Assembly: GCA_937926185.1 (NCBI GenBank)
Contig: CALEYM010000548.1
Span: forward strand, 1-7,502
Source: an uncultured Bacteroidota bacterium
GTDB lineage: Bacteria; Bacteroidota; Bacteroidia; Chitinophagales; Saprospiraceae
Reading direction: 5' to 3'
DNA: 7,502 nucleotides
The position numbers and the translations under genes were made by a program. Shown here one piece after another: positions 1 to 6,400 of the stretch (the first letter of the stretch is position 1; the number at the start of each line of letters is the position of its first letter). A model generated the notes under the pieces. It did no database searches and was not told the origin of the DNA. It was given only the letters and a program-made list of their open reading frames with translations.

Positions 1-507
1 ATGCCGGTAAAAGACAGTAAAGCGATGGGAAAAACGCTCAATGTTACCTACTACGTTCACAAGGCCCTCGGTAAAACCTACACGATGACCAAACAGCCGG
101 ATCAGTACAGCGGCGGCGAACGGTACGCCCTTACCAACGGCATTGCCGGCGGCCCCCGGTCCTGGAACAACTGGGTCGGCTTGCTCAACGCCGACATGGA
201 CCCCGTGATCGATCTGGGCGAAACAACCTCGTTTGGCCGCGTGACTACTCATTTTCTGAACAACAAATCTTCCAGGATTTACCCGCCGCGCAGCATCGAA
301 ATACTGGTTTCCGACGACGGCGTCAATTTTACCTCCCTCGCCAAAAAGACCTACGACGCGGAAAACCTGAACAACACCGGTACCGAAACCGCGGAATTCA
401 ACACGCCCCGCTCCAGCGGACGTTATCTGAAAGTGCTGGCCCAGGCATTCAGGCCTGCCGACGGAAAGGATACCTGGTTGTTCATAGATGAGATTATTGT
501 GGAATAA
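1..507 (+). CDS. C-terminal part of a GH20-type glycosidase (F5/8 type C-like domain), 5'-truncated
   Basis: The visible 168 residues look like the C-terminal end of a Bacteroidota family 20 glycoside hydrolase (beta-N-acetylhexosaminidase). Residues 14-33 (LNVTYYVHKALGKTYTMTKQ) resemble the end of the chitobiase-like module and the linker common in that family. Residues 36-168 form a discoidin/F5-8 type C-like beta-sandwich, with the recognisable stretches ALTNGI, WVGLL, VIDLGE, PRSIEILVSDDGVNF and SGRYLKVLA. Such a domain probably binds carbohydrate or helps anchor the enzyme on its substrate. No catalytic residues fall inside the window, so the enzyme family is inferred from the tail alone. 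The ATG at base 1 is very likely an internal methionine, because the homologous domain normally sits at the end of a protein of 600 or more residues. The gene ends with TAA at 505-507 and is followed by a hairpin. Other carbohydrate-active enzymes carry similar tails. Confidence 0.72.
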   Translation: MPVKDSKAMGKTLNVTYYVHKALGKTYTMTKQPDQYSGGERYALTNGIAGGPRSWNNWVGLLNADMDPVIDLGETTSFGRVTTHFLNNKSSRIYPPRSIEILVSDDGVNFTSLAKKTYDAENLNNTGTETAEFNTPRSSGRYLKVLAQAFRPADGKDTWLFIDEIIVE

Positions 508-529
508 TCCTCGAATGAGAACCAACCAA

Positions 530-571
530 AGCAGTTCCTTCGTCGTCTTTCCCGAAGGAACTGCTCATTTT
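530..571 (+). terminator. Perfect 13-bp hairpin after the glycosidase gene
   Basis: Bases 530-542 (AGCAGTTCCTTCG) and 553-565 (CGAAGGAACTGCT) are exact reverse complements around a 10-nt loop. CATTTT follows, so the T-run is short and offset by two bases. The hairpin begins 22 nt after the stop codon and ends 17 nt before the next start codon. The best reading is an intrinsic terminator for the glycosidase transcript. An mRNA-stabilising 3' end is an alternative, since the poly-U is weak. Confidence 0.65.
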
Positions 572-582
572 AACTTCAAGAT

Positions 583-1491
583 ATGCGCCCGAACCTGTTT
601 ACCCTTACCTGCGCCGGATTAATTTTCCTTTTCAGCTCCGCCCGCATCGCCGCCCAGCAAACCCCGGTACCCGACACCCTGATTTACACGGTGGAAACAA
701 AAGACGGAAATGTCTTTTTTGGCGCCGTGGTAGAGGAAGGGGCGGAATACGTGGTGTTAAGAACCGAAAATTTCGGCGACGTGACCATTCTGCGCAAAGC
801 AATAAGGAGTATGCGCCCCCTGGCCCGGCAAAAAATGGTGAACGGTAAGGTTTGGTTCGACAATCCATTCAGCAGCCGGTATTTTGCCGGCACCAGCGGC
901 TACGGCCTTCGCAGGGGGGAGGGCTCCGTGGACAATGGCTGGGTCATTTTTAACCAGGTGAGTTACGGTTTTTCCGACCATTTCACCCTGGGCATCGGCC
1001 TGGCGCCCCTGTTGATCTTCGACGGACCCTTTCCGCTGTGGATCACGCCCAAGTTTTCTTTCCCCTTGAAAAAAGACCGGCTCAATCTGGCTGTCGGCGG
1101 TATGTACGGCCGGGCGTACAGCGATTACGAGTTCGACGATTCCCGCTTCGGCGCCGTGTACAGCCAGCTCACGGTCGGCTCGCGCGACGCCAACCTGAGC
1201 GTGGGTATCGGATACGGTTTTTCCGATGGATCCTGGTCGCAAAGGCCCCTTTTTTCCATCAATGGTTTGCTCCGAACCAGCCCGCGGTTTGCTTTGATCC
1301 TGGAGTCATACATCGTCACCTCCGAATATGAGTTCGACTCTTTTGGCCTGGCGGGTACGGGCGTCCGGTTTATGGGCCGGCGATTCGCGCTCGACGTGGC
1401 ACTGTTGTCCGCCATTTTCCCGGACGATGGCGTCTATCCGATTCCCTGGGTGAGCATGCATGTGCCCTTTGGCATGTCCCGGATGCAATAA
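583..1491 (+). CDS. Secreted predicted outer-membrane beta-barrel protein with small N-terminal beta domain
   Basis: No named family is recognised. Residues 1-24 form a Sec signal peptide: a short positive start, a hydrophobic core (FTLTCAGLIFLF), and probable cleavage after IAA, leaving QQTPVP. Residues 33-77 (from LIYTVETKDGNVFFG to AIRSM) read as a compact five-strand beta unit of the kind often seen at the front of Bacteroidota envelope proteins, resembling LSm/SH3-like modules. From about residue 95 the sequence alternates polar and hydrophobic residues, rich in Gly, Tyr and Phe (VSYGF, FTLGIGLAPLLIF, LNLAVGGMYGRAY, ANLSVGIGYGF). This pattern is typical of an outer-membrane beta-barrel. 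The length of 302 aa would suit a barrel of about 8-12 strands. The start at 583 is chosen because it gives an intact signal peptide; there is no obvious Shine-Dalgarno. The gene converges on the SIMPL gene with 15 nt between stops. Barrel topology and location are inferred. Confidence 0.82.
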   Translation: MRPNLFTLTCAGLIFLFSSARIAAQQTPVPDTLIYTVETKDGNVFFGAVVEEGAEYVVLRTENFGDVTILRKAIRSMRPLARQKMVNGKVWFDNPFSSRYFAGTSGYGLRRGEGSVDNGWVIFNQVSYGFSDHFTLGIGLAPLLIFDGPFPLWITPKFSFPLKKDRLNLAVGGMYGRAYSDYEFDDSRFGAVYSQLTVGSRDANLSVGIGYGFSDGSWSQRPLFSINGLLRTSPRFALILESYIVTSEYEFDSFGLAGTGVRFMGRRFALDVALLSAIFPDDGVYPIPWVSMHVPFGMSRMQ

Positions 1492-1506
1492 CCCCGGCAT
1501 GTCCGG

Positions 1507-2499
1507 CTATTCCACTTTCAGGGTCTTTACCTCTCCGTTCGGCGTCACCCAGATAAATTCTTTTTTGATCTCGGTTTTTACCGCCGGCTTATATGGCGGG
1601 AGGGTGTACTGCGCAATAAGGTTATAAGAAAACTGAACAGCCGGCTCCAGGATTTGCGGGTTGATGACGATATCGTAGTCATTGGCCGGAATGGCATTGT
1701 AGAAGCGGCTGACCGGTTTGTCGGCGGTATTCACCACGGCGTTGTTTTTATCGCTCTGGTCGAGCAGTTGGGTGCTGAAAGCCTGGTAACTTTCGTAGCG
1801 GTTGATGGGATAGGCGACCCATGCATTCTCAGCGGTGATCAGGTATGCTGAATCAAGCTTTATTCCTATGGATCGATAGCGCGCTTCGATGTCGTTGAGG
1901 TAGGCGAATGTCGTTTCGCGCAGCTCCTTGTACGCCTTGTTGGGGTCGTTGATGAAATAATCGACTTTGACGATGTCGTAAATCTCCTGCTGCGCGGCAG
2001 CGGTGACGATATCATCGAGCAGAGCGGGGTTGGCGTAACGGATGTGTACGTTTTTTTGCAATTCGAAACCTTTAGGGATTTCCGTGTAGGTTTTTTTGGA
2101 AAACAACTTTTTGCTCACGTCGTATTCGTAGCGGGGCAAAAAATTCACCATGTCCACATAGATATCGGCGGCGGGGATACCGAGGCCTTTTATGGCCGTC
2201 AGAAAACCGTTAAGCCGGTTATTCAGCAAAGTATTGGTTTCTTCGGCTGTTTTTCCCACCTGTAATACGCTGAAAATGGCCGTGTACGAATCGGCGCGCT
2301 GGTTGGACAACGCGTTGATCGAGATTTCCAGTACGTTGTCGTCGCGCAGTCGGGCGCTTTTGGGTACGGCCCTGAACTGGGCATTGGGCGTCACATTCTG
2401 ATACTGTTTTTGGTTTTGTTCGCCGTAGTTGCCCATCACCTGGGCCGGAGATACAGCGGGAATGAGTAGTAAAGCCAGAAATAAGTTAAGGTGTTTCAT
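1507..2499 (-). CDS. SIMPL-domain (DUF541) exported protein
   Basis: This 330-aa protein has a signal peptide at residues 1-19 (MKHLNLFLALLLIPAVSPA, then Q). A SIMPL/DUF541-like fold follows. Residues 56-126 carry the family pattern: a beta strand (VLEISINAL), a strand over SYTAIFSVLQVG, KTAEETNTLLNNRLNGFLTAIKGLGI as the helix, then DIYVDMVNFLPRYEYD. Residues 147-182 and 186-218 continue with the second strand/helix pair (ELQKNVHIRY, then KELRETTFAYLNDIEARYRSIGI). SIMPL proteins are periplasmic or envelope proteins; some bacterial members are linked to oxidative-stress protection, but no enzymatic activity is established for this type. The C-terminal 100 residues, rich in Tyr, Pro and Asn, do not match anything I know. 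The gene is transcribed alone, divergently from the EEP lipoprotein, and ends in TAG 15 nt from the convergent barrel gene. The domain call is fairly sure; the function is unknown. Confidence 0.8.
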   Translation of the reverse strand: MKHLNLFLALLLIPAVSPAQVMGNYGEQNQKQYQNVTPNAQFRAVPKSARLRDDNVLEISINALSNQRADSYTAIFSVLQVGKTAEETNTLLNNRLNGFLTAIKGLGIPAADIYVDMVNFLPRYEYDVSKKLFSKKTYTEIPKGFELQKNVHIRYANPALLDDIVTAAAQQEIYDIVKVDYFINDPNKAYKELRETTFAYLNDIEARYRSIGIKLDSAYLITAENAWVAYPINRYESYQAFSTQLLDQSDKNNAVVNTADKPVSRFYNAIPANDYDIVINPQILEPAVQFSYNLIAQYTLPPYKPAVKTEIKKEFIWVTPNGEVKTLKVE

Positions 2500-2528
2500 G
2501 TCAGTATGGTTGTTTTTTTACAAACGTC

Positions 2529-2561
2529 CAAATCAAGCTCTTCGCGTTTGAACTTTTAAAA
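2529..2561 (-). promoter_or_regulatory. Candidate Bacteroidota-type promoter for the SIMPL gene
   Basis: Read on the minus strand, TTGATTTG (2536-2529) differs from the phylum's -7 consensus TAnnTTTG at one defined position. TTTT (2561-2558) lies 21 nt upstream, where the -33 element TTTG is expected. Transcription would begin about 20-25 nt before the start codon at 2499. Both boxes are imperfect and AT-rich sequence makes chance matches likely. Confidence 0.25.
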
Positions 2562-2611
2562 TATGGCGCCACATAAGGCTGTTTCATCATGGCGGCTCCT
2601 GACCAATCTCA

Positions 2612-2642
2612 TTTCAAAGCAGTTTCAGCATTAGGATATTTG
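2612..2642 (+). promoter_or_regulatory. Weak candidate promoter for the EEP lipoprotein gene
   Basis: GATATTTG (2635-2642) matches TAnnTTTG except at the first base, and TTTC (2612-2615) lies 19 nt upstream in the -33 position. The start codon is at 2683, giving a leader of about 35 nt. This is the best match I found in the 183-nt divergent region, but it is weak. Confidence 0.18.
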
Positions 2643-2682
2643 GAGATGGATAAGGTGTCTGATCCGCTAAATTTTCCGTGTT

Positions 2683-3768
2683 ATGAAACGCCTTTTGTTC
2701 CTCGTTTTCTTTGTTTTAATTTTTCCAGCCTGCGAACCGCTTGTAGAAACATTCGACGAAGAAATGCCATGCCAGTTGTACGAGGCCACCGTAAAAAAAC
2801 AGGCGCCGGCGCCGGGCAACACCTTGTTGGTCATGACCTGGAATATGCGCTACGGGGCCGGCAGGCTTGGCTGGTTCGGCGATTCCTGCGGCGACCGCGT
2901 CATTCTCAGCGCCGGCGAAGTATTTCCCACACTGGAACAAATTGCCGCGCGCATAGAGACCATCAGGCCTGATATTGTGCTGTTGCAGGAGATTGACATC
3001 GATTCCAAACGTTCAGCTTATATTGACCAGATGCAGTACCTGCTGGATCATACCTATCTCAATTACGGGGTATATGCCTCCAACTGGAAATCGCAATTTA
3101 TCCCCAGCGATGGCATCGGGCGTATGGATGAAGGCAATGCGATTTTGTCGCCCTGGCCGCTGGATGACGCAAAACGGTTTCAATTGCCCCTGCGCAATGA
3201 TATCGATGCGCTAACGCGGTATTTTTATGTTCGGGAAAATGTCATGCTGGCCCGGGTGAATATGCCGGGCACGGATAACATTTACGCGGTGAGTACTCAC
3301 CTGGTCGCCAACTCCAGGGATGATACCAAAAAACGGCAGTTGGATGAATTTGTTTCCATTTTGCAGGATTTGCACCGCCAGGGAAATTATTTTATTGCCG
3401 GCGGCGACTTGAACCTGATTCCGCCCAACGCCGATTCCACTGATTATTGCGATGAGAGGGCCTGTGCGGGCGACCGTTATCACGGGCCGAACGACGATCC
3501 GACGCACCTGGAAGGCGCCAATTATGCGCCGGAAATCACGTGGCTTAACCCACTCTTCGACGAATTTTTGCCTTCGCTCACGCTTGCTGAATATAAAACC
3601 GGCGAAAAGAAATATTTCACCAACGCTCAGATCAACAGCGATTATAACAGCACCCTCGACTACCTCTTTTCGAATTCAGCATGGGCGCCCGGTTCGCACC
3701 AGGTATACCATGAATCGCAAGAGTCGGACCACTGCCCGGTCACGGCCCTTTGGGTTATTCCAAAATGA
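2683..3768 (+). CDS. Endonuclease/exonuclease/phosphatase (EEP) fold lipoprotein
   Basis: This 361-aa protein belongs to the EEP (DNase I / exonuclease III / sphingomyelinase) superfamily of metal-dependent phosphodiesterases. The core motifs are all present and in order: MTWNMRYG with Asn54, LLQEID with the metal-binding Glu103, STHLV with His206, GGDLN with Asp242 and Asn244, LDYLF with Asp326, and SDHCPV with Asp349 and the catalytic His350. An active enzyme is therefore likely. Its substrate, whether nucleic acid, phospholipid or phosphoinositide-like, cannot be told from sequence. The N-terminus (MKRLLFLVFFVLIFPAC) is a lipoprotein-type signal with Cys17 as the probable lipidation site, although Phe at -3 is unusual. 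The protein should act at the membrane outside the cytoplasm. Cys256 and Cys261 sit in an insert (residues 250-282) between the GGDLN and LDYLF motifs and could form a disulfide. The barrel gene follows after 19 nt, suggesting co-transcription. Confidence 0.88.
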   Translation: MKRLLFLVFFVLIFPACEPLVETFDEEMPCQLYEATVKKQAPAPGNTLLVMTWNMRYGAGRLGWFGDSCGDRVILSAGEVFPTLEQIAARIETIRPDIVLLQEIDIDSKRSAYIDQMQYLLDHTYLNYGVYASNWKSQFIPSDGIGRMDEGNAILSPWPLDDAKRFQLPLRNDIDALTRYFYVRENVMLARVNMPGTDNIYAVSTHLVANSRDDTKKRQLDEFVSILQDLHRQGNYFIAGGDLNLIPPNADSTDYCDERACAGDRYHGPNDDPTHLEGANYAPEITWLNPLFDEFLPSLTLAEYKTGEKKYFTNAQINSDYNSTLDYLFSNSAWAPGSHQVYHESQESDHCPVTALWVIPK

Positions 3769-3787
3769 ATACAATTATTGCGTCGCC

Positions 3788-4594
3788 ATGTTCCAGATAA
3801 TTCATTTCATCCGTCGCTGGATTTTAGCTTTGAGTCTCGCGTTACCGGCGGCGGTGTTGCTTGCCCAAAAACCTTTACCGCCGGAATCTCCGTATTTTTT
3901 TTCCAATACAGCCTACACCCTGCCGGCACGGCGCGGCGGTTTTTCGCTCCTGCACACTTCCCGGTATGGCATAGGCAGCGGACTGGAACTGGGCTTTCAT
4001 CCGCTGCTCGTTTTTCTGTCGCCGGATATTGAGCTGAAATGGAAACAAATAGAAACACCAGGATATACGCTTTCCAGTTTTCATAGCGTCAACTATCCCT
4101 CCCTGCTGATGCGCACAGTGCAAATCGAAGGCGCCGGCGGTTTCATTTCGCGGGAATTTGACATGCCGGATATGTTCGCTTTTCAAAACGGAGTAATGCT
4201 GAGCAAGGAGATTCGGAAAGGGCATCATCTTACCGGCAAGGCACTTTTTGAGTTTTCGGTACACAGCTCCCCGCCCGATGAACGCAGTACCGTCGATTTG
4301 CCCATTGTTTTTCCGCGTTCCGCGGTTTACTACAAAGGCTACGGATTTATCGCGGGCGCGGCGTTTGAAGGCCGGCTCTTCGGGCGTTTTGCTTACCTGG
4401 CCACTTCCGACGCTTATTTTTTCCCAAAAGGCGGTCTTGATTTCTTCAGTGAAAGCAGCCTTTGCCTGATTTGGCAAACCGGCAGGCGGTTCATGCTGCT
4501 GGGTGGAGCAGAGCTCACTTTTGGTGAATATCCTTTCGGCGCCCAGTGGCACTTGTTGCCTGTGCTGGACTTCCGATGGTTTTTACGCGTTTGA
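3788..4594 (+). CDS. Predicted outer-membrane beta-barrel protein, uncharacterised
   Basis: The family is not recognised. The 268-aa protein starts with a signal peptide at residues 1-26 (WILALSLALPAAVLLA, cleavage before QKPLPP). The mature part alternates hydrophobic and polar residues, with frequent Gly and aromatics (GIGSGLELGFHPLLVF, YKGYGFIAGAAFEGRLFGRFAYLA, FMLLGGAELTFGEY). It ends in strand-like DFRWFLRV, and this aromatic-rich last strand suits an outer-membrane barrel. The frame stays open upstream to 3452, but that part lies over the EEP coding sequence. The ATG at 3788 gives a clean signal peptide and is therefore preferred. It lies 19 nt after the EEP stop, so the two genes are probably one transcript. 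The pattern around residues 40-86 resembles residues 103-157 of the barrel protein at 583-1491, hinting at a shared fold. Barrel topology and location are inferred. Confidence 0.75.
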   Translation: MFQIIHFIRRWILALSLALPAAVLLAQKPLPPESPYFFSNTAYTLPARRGGFSLLHTSRYGIGSGLELGFHPLLVFLSPDIELKWKQIETPGYTLSSFHSVNYPSLLMRTVQIEGAGGFISREFDMPDMFAFQNGVMLSKEIRKGHHLTGKALFEFSVHSSPPDERSTVDLPIVFPRSAVYYKGYGFIAGAAFEGRLFGRFAYLATSDAYFFPKGGLDFFSESSLCLIWQTGRRFMLLGGAELTFGEYPFGAQWHLLPVLDFRWFLRV

Positions 4595-4772
4595 CGCGGC
4601 CTATCGCTGCTTCGGGTAATCTTAAACTTTGTTTTACAGCGGACAGTTGAAGCGGAATTGTTTAATCTTTCTCAAAATAATCCGCAGAAGAATAAACAGT
4701 GCATGGTAATGGATGTTATAACACCGTTTTTTACCAGCACACTGATTCATTCTGCCACTCATTTCCCTTTCA

Positions 4773-5468
4773 ATGACAAACCGCTTGTTCAACGGCCACC
4801 ACGAAGCCTTTCAGGACTCCGACGATTTAGCCGAACTTCATGCCGCTTCCGCGGCAGACACCCCTATGCACGCCCATGCCTTCGACCTGACCGATACGGA
4901 AAAGGTAGCCCAGATCACCGATCATTTTGCCGGTATCATGGAAATCCTCGGGCTCGACCTGCGCGACGACAGCCTGCGCGGCACTCCGCAACGGGTAGCA
5001 AAAATGTACGTGCAGGAGATTTTTCGCGGACTGAACCCGGCCAACAAACCGAAGGCCACGACTTTTGAAAATAAATATCAGTACCGGCGCCTTGTCGTGG
5101 AACGCAATATCCCGCTGCAAAGCACCTGCGAACACCACTTTCAGCCCATTTTCGGTGTGGCGCACGTGGCCTATATCCCCAATGGGCGGGTTATCGGCTT
5201 GTCCAAACTGAATCGTATTGTGGACTATTACGCCCGGCGCCCCCAAGTGCAGGAACGCCTCACCGTACAAATCGCCGATGAGTTAAAAGATACGTTGCAA
5301 ACCGACGATGTGGCGGTGTACATCGACGCCAAACATATGTGCGTTCAGGCGCGCGGGGTCGAGCACCACGGCGCCAGCACCATTACGGCGGAGTATTCGG
5401 GTAAGTTTCTTAATGAAACGACAAAACGGGAGTTTTTGATGGCGATCAATTCCAGAATGCCGGATTAG
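4773..5468 (+). CDS. folE: GTP cyclohydrolase I
   Basis: FolE converts GTP to 7,8-dihydroneopterin triphosphate plus formate, the first step toward tetrahydrofolate and other pterins, and works in the cytoplasm as a decamer. The 231-aa protein has the complete family core from about residue 45. Key stretches are LRGTPQRVAKMY (68-79), PLQSTCEHHFQPIFG (114-128), GLSKLNRIVDYYARRPQVQER (142-162), DAKHMCVQARGV (185-196) and STITAEYSGKF (202-212). The zinc ligands expected by alignment with the E. coli enzyme are Cys119, His122 and Cys190, and the catalytic His is His188. All are present, so the enzyme should be functional and metal-dependent. Residues 1-42 are a poorly conserved, His- and Asp-rich N-terminal extension of the kind seen in many FolE proteins. 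The ATG at 4773 gives a normal length. The gene stands alone, with 178 nt before it, and converges on sodA. Confidence 0.96.
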   Translation: MTNRLFNGHHEAFQDSDDLAELHAASAADTPMHAHAFDLTDTEKVAQITDHFAGIMEILGLDLRDDSLRGTPQRVAKMYVQEIFRGLNPANKPKATTFENKYQYRRLVVERNIPLQSTCEHHFQPIFGVAHVAYIPNGRVIGLSKLNRIVDYYARRPQVQERLTVQIADELKDTLQTDDVAVYIDAKHMCVQARGVEHHGASTITAEYSGKFLNETTKREFLMAINSRMPD

Positions 5469-5469
5469 G

Positions 5470-5531
5470 TTTGTTGATTTGTTGATTTGAGTGCCCAAGC
5501 GCTGGTTCTTTCAAATCAACAAATCAACAAA
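5470..5531 (+). terminator. Perfect 21-bp inverted repeat between convergent folE and sodA, likely bidirectional terminator
   Basis: Bases 5470-5490 and 5511-5531 are exact reverse complements around a 20-nt spacer. Each arm has an 8-nt period: left TTTGTTGA twice plus TTTGA, and right AAATCAAC repeated three times if bases to 5536 are included. The repeat fills 62 of the 72 nt between the two stop codons, so it can serve as a terminator for both genes. The arms are AT-rich and contain no run of T longer than three, so they differ from a standard GC-stem plus U-tract. A dispersed intergenic repeat is an alternative reading. Confidence 0.6.
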
Positions 5532-5540
5532 TCAACGAAT

Positions 5541-6149
5541 TCATTTGGCCGCGGCAAATCGTTTGGCTACTTCTTTCCAGTTCACCACATTCCACCAGGC
5601 GGAAATATAGTCGGGCCGGCGGTTTTGGTAGTGCAGGTAATAGGCGTGCTCCCATACGTCGAGGCCGAGGATGGGGCGGCCGGGTTTTTCGGCAAGGTCC
5701 ATCAGCGGATTGTCCTGGTTCGGCGTGGAGGTAACGAACAGGCCGCCGTCTTCACCCACGCAAAGCCACGCCCAGCCGGAGCCGAAGCGGGTAGCGCCGG
5801 CTGCCGCGAATTGTTTTTTAAATTCGTCGAACGATCCGAACGTTTTGTCAATAGCCGCGCCCAGGTCGCCGTCCGGGGCGCCGCCGGCATTTGGCGCCAT
5901 AATTTCCCAGAACATGGTATGATTCCAATGGCCGCCGCCGTTGTTGCGCACGGCCGCGGGCAGTTTGGACACGTTAGCCAGCAATGCTTCAAGGCTTTTG
6001 CCCTCATGTTCGGTGCCCTGAATGGCGGCGTTAAGGTTATTGACATAAGCCGCATGGTGTTTGCCGTGATGGATTTCCATGGTGCGCGCGTCGATATGCG
6101 GTTCAAGCGCGGTGGGGGGGTAGGGTAAGTCAGGAAGTGTGAATGCCAT
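5541..6149 (-). CDS. sodA: Superoxide dismutase, manganese type (Fe/Mn family)
   Basis: The enzyme disproportionates superoxide to oxygen and hydrogen peroxide. The 202-aa length is normal for the family. Metal ligands by alignment are His27 (MEIHHGKHH), His77 (HWNHTMFW), Asp164 and His168 (DVWEHAYYLHY). The helical N-terminal domain (about 1-88) and the alpha/beta C-terminal domain are complete. Metal preference points to Mn: Gly73 replaces the Gln found in Fe enzymes, and Gln145 in STPNQDNPLM is the Mn-type outer-sphere glutamine. Cambialistic use of iron cannot be excluded. The start at 6149 (MAFTLPDLPYPP) matches the usual N-terminus. An upstream in-frame ATG at 6203 would add 18 residues without signal-peptide character and would include the candidate -7 box, so it is rejected. 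The protein should be cytoplasmic. It is transcribed alone, with a long structured region upstream and a shared inverted repeat downstream. Confidence 0.96.
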   Translation of the reverse strand: MAFTLPDLPYPPTALEPHIDARTMEIHHGKHHAAYVNNLNAAIQGTEHEGKSLEALLANVSKLPAAVRNNGGGHWNHTMFWEIMAPNAGGAPDGDLGAAIDKTFGSFDEFKKQFAAAGATRFGSGWAWLCVGEDGGLFVTSTPNQDNPLMDLAEKPGRPILGLDVWEHAYYLHYQNRRPDYISAWWNVVNWKEVAKRFAAAK

Positions 6150-6186
6150 TTGCAACTTTGGATTTGATTTGTGTGGAAACAGCCTG

Positions 6187-6219
6187 CAAAGTAAGAAGTT
6201 CATGCGATTGGCGGTAAAA
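6187..6219 (-). promoter_or_regulatory. Candidate Bacteroidota-type promoter for sodA
   Basis: On the minus strand TTACTTTG (6194-6187) differs from TAnnTTTG at one defined position, and TTTT (6219-6216) lies 21 nt upstream in the -33 position. This gives a leader of about 30 nt before the start at 6149. The box layout is the same as the candidate upstream of the SIMPL gene. The evidence is motif matching only. Confidence 0.3.
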
Positions 6220-6223
6220 GATC

Positions 6224-6257
6224 AGCGCCCGATGTTCTCCTTTGAACAACGGGCGCT
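6224..6257 (-). terminator. Strong hairpin upstream of sodA
   Basis: AGCGCCCG (6224-6231) pairs with CGGGCGCT (6250-6257). After a single A/A mismatch, TGTTC (6233-6237) pairs with GAACA (6244-6248), leaving a 6-nt loop. Read on the minus strand, the stem is followed by GATCTTTT. It could therefore end a transcript coming from the right and insulate sodA. It abuts the candidate -33 box, so a regulatory role for sodA is also possible. Confidence 0.45.
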
Positions 6258-6384
6258 TGATACCAGAATAGTGTTTGTCCGCCTGCATCGCCGGATTAGG
6301 GTTGTTGCTGCTCTAAGGCGATGCTGCAATAAGAGTGTGAACATGGCGGCAAGGCTGCCGCGATATTGTCCTTAAAGGGGGTGC

Positions 6385-6400
6385 CCCGGCTTTCGCCGGG
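6385..6400 (-). repeat. GC-rich hairpin with GAAA loop, REP-like
   Basis: CCCGGC and GCCGGG form a 6-bp stem with a 4-nt loop. The loop reads GAAA on the minus strand, a stable GNRA tetraloop, and TTTC on the plus strand. Short stems of this form occur as dispersed extragenic repeats in many bacteria. Only one copy is in the window, so repeat status is a guess. No T-run follows on either strand. Confidence 0.35.

Noticed and set aside
757..1242. 161-codon open frame on the minus strand within the first barrel gene
   Set aside because: Antisense shadow with no recognisable features.
3452..3787. Upstream extension of the second barrel gene in the same frame
   Set aside because: It overlaps the conserved 3' half of the EEP gene, has a basic random-looking translation, and would bury the signal peptide that begins at 3788.
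3875..4552. 225-codon open frame on the minus strand opposite the second barrel gene
   Set aside because: It is antisense to a gene with a clear signal peptide and barrel pattern, and its translation shows no domain, motif or export signal.
4586..4598. CGCGT-TTG-ACGCG hairpin over the stop codon of the second barrel gene as a terminator
   Set aside because: Only 5 bp with a 3-nt loop and no T-run after it.
5470..5536. CRISPR-like array from the repeated AAATCAAC units
   Set aside because: The units are 8 nt long, contiguous and inverted around one spacer, with no repeat-spacer organisation and no cas genes.
5487..6128. 213-codon open frame on the plus strand opposite sodA
   Set aside because: It starts at a TTG inside the inverted repeat and covers the complementary strand of a certain sodA. 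Its Gly/Ala/Val-rich translation is an artefact of codon usage.
6150..6203. 18-residue N-terminal extension of SodA
   Set aside because: It lacks signal-peptide character, contains the candidate -7 box, and the usual SOD N-terminus begins at 6149.
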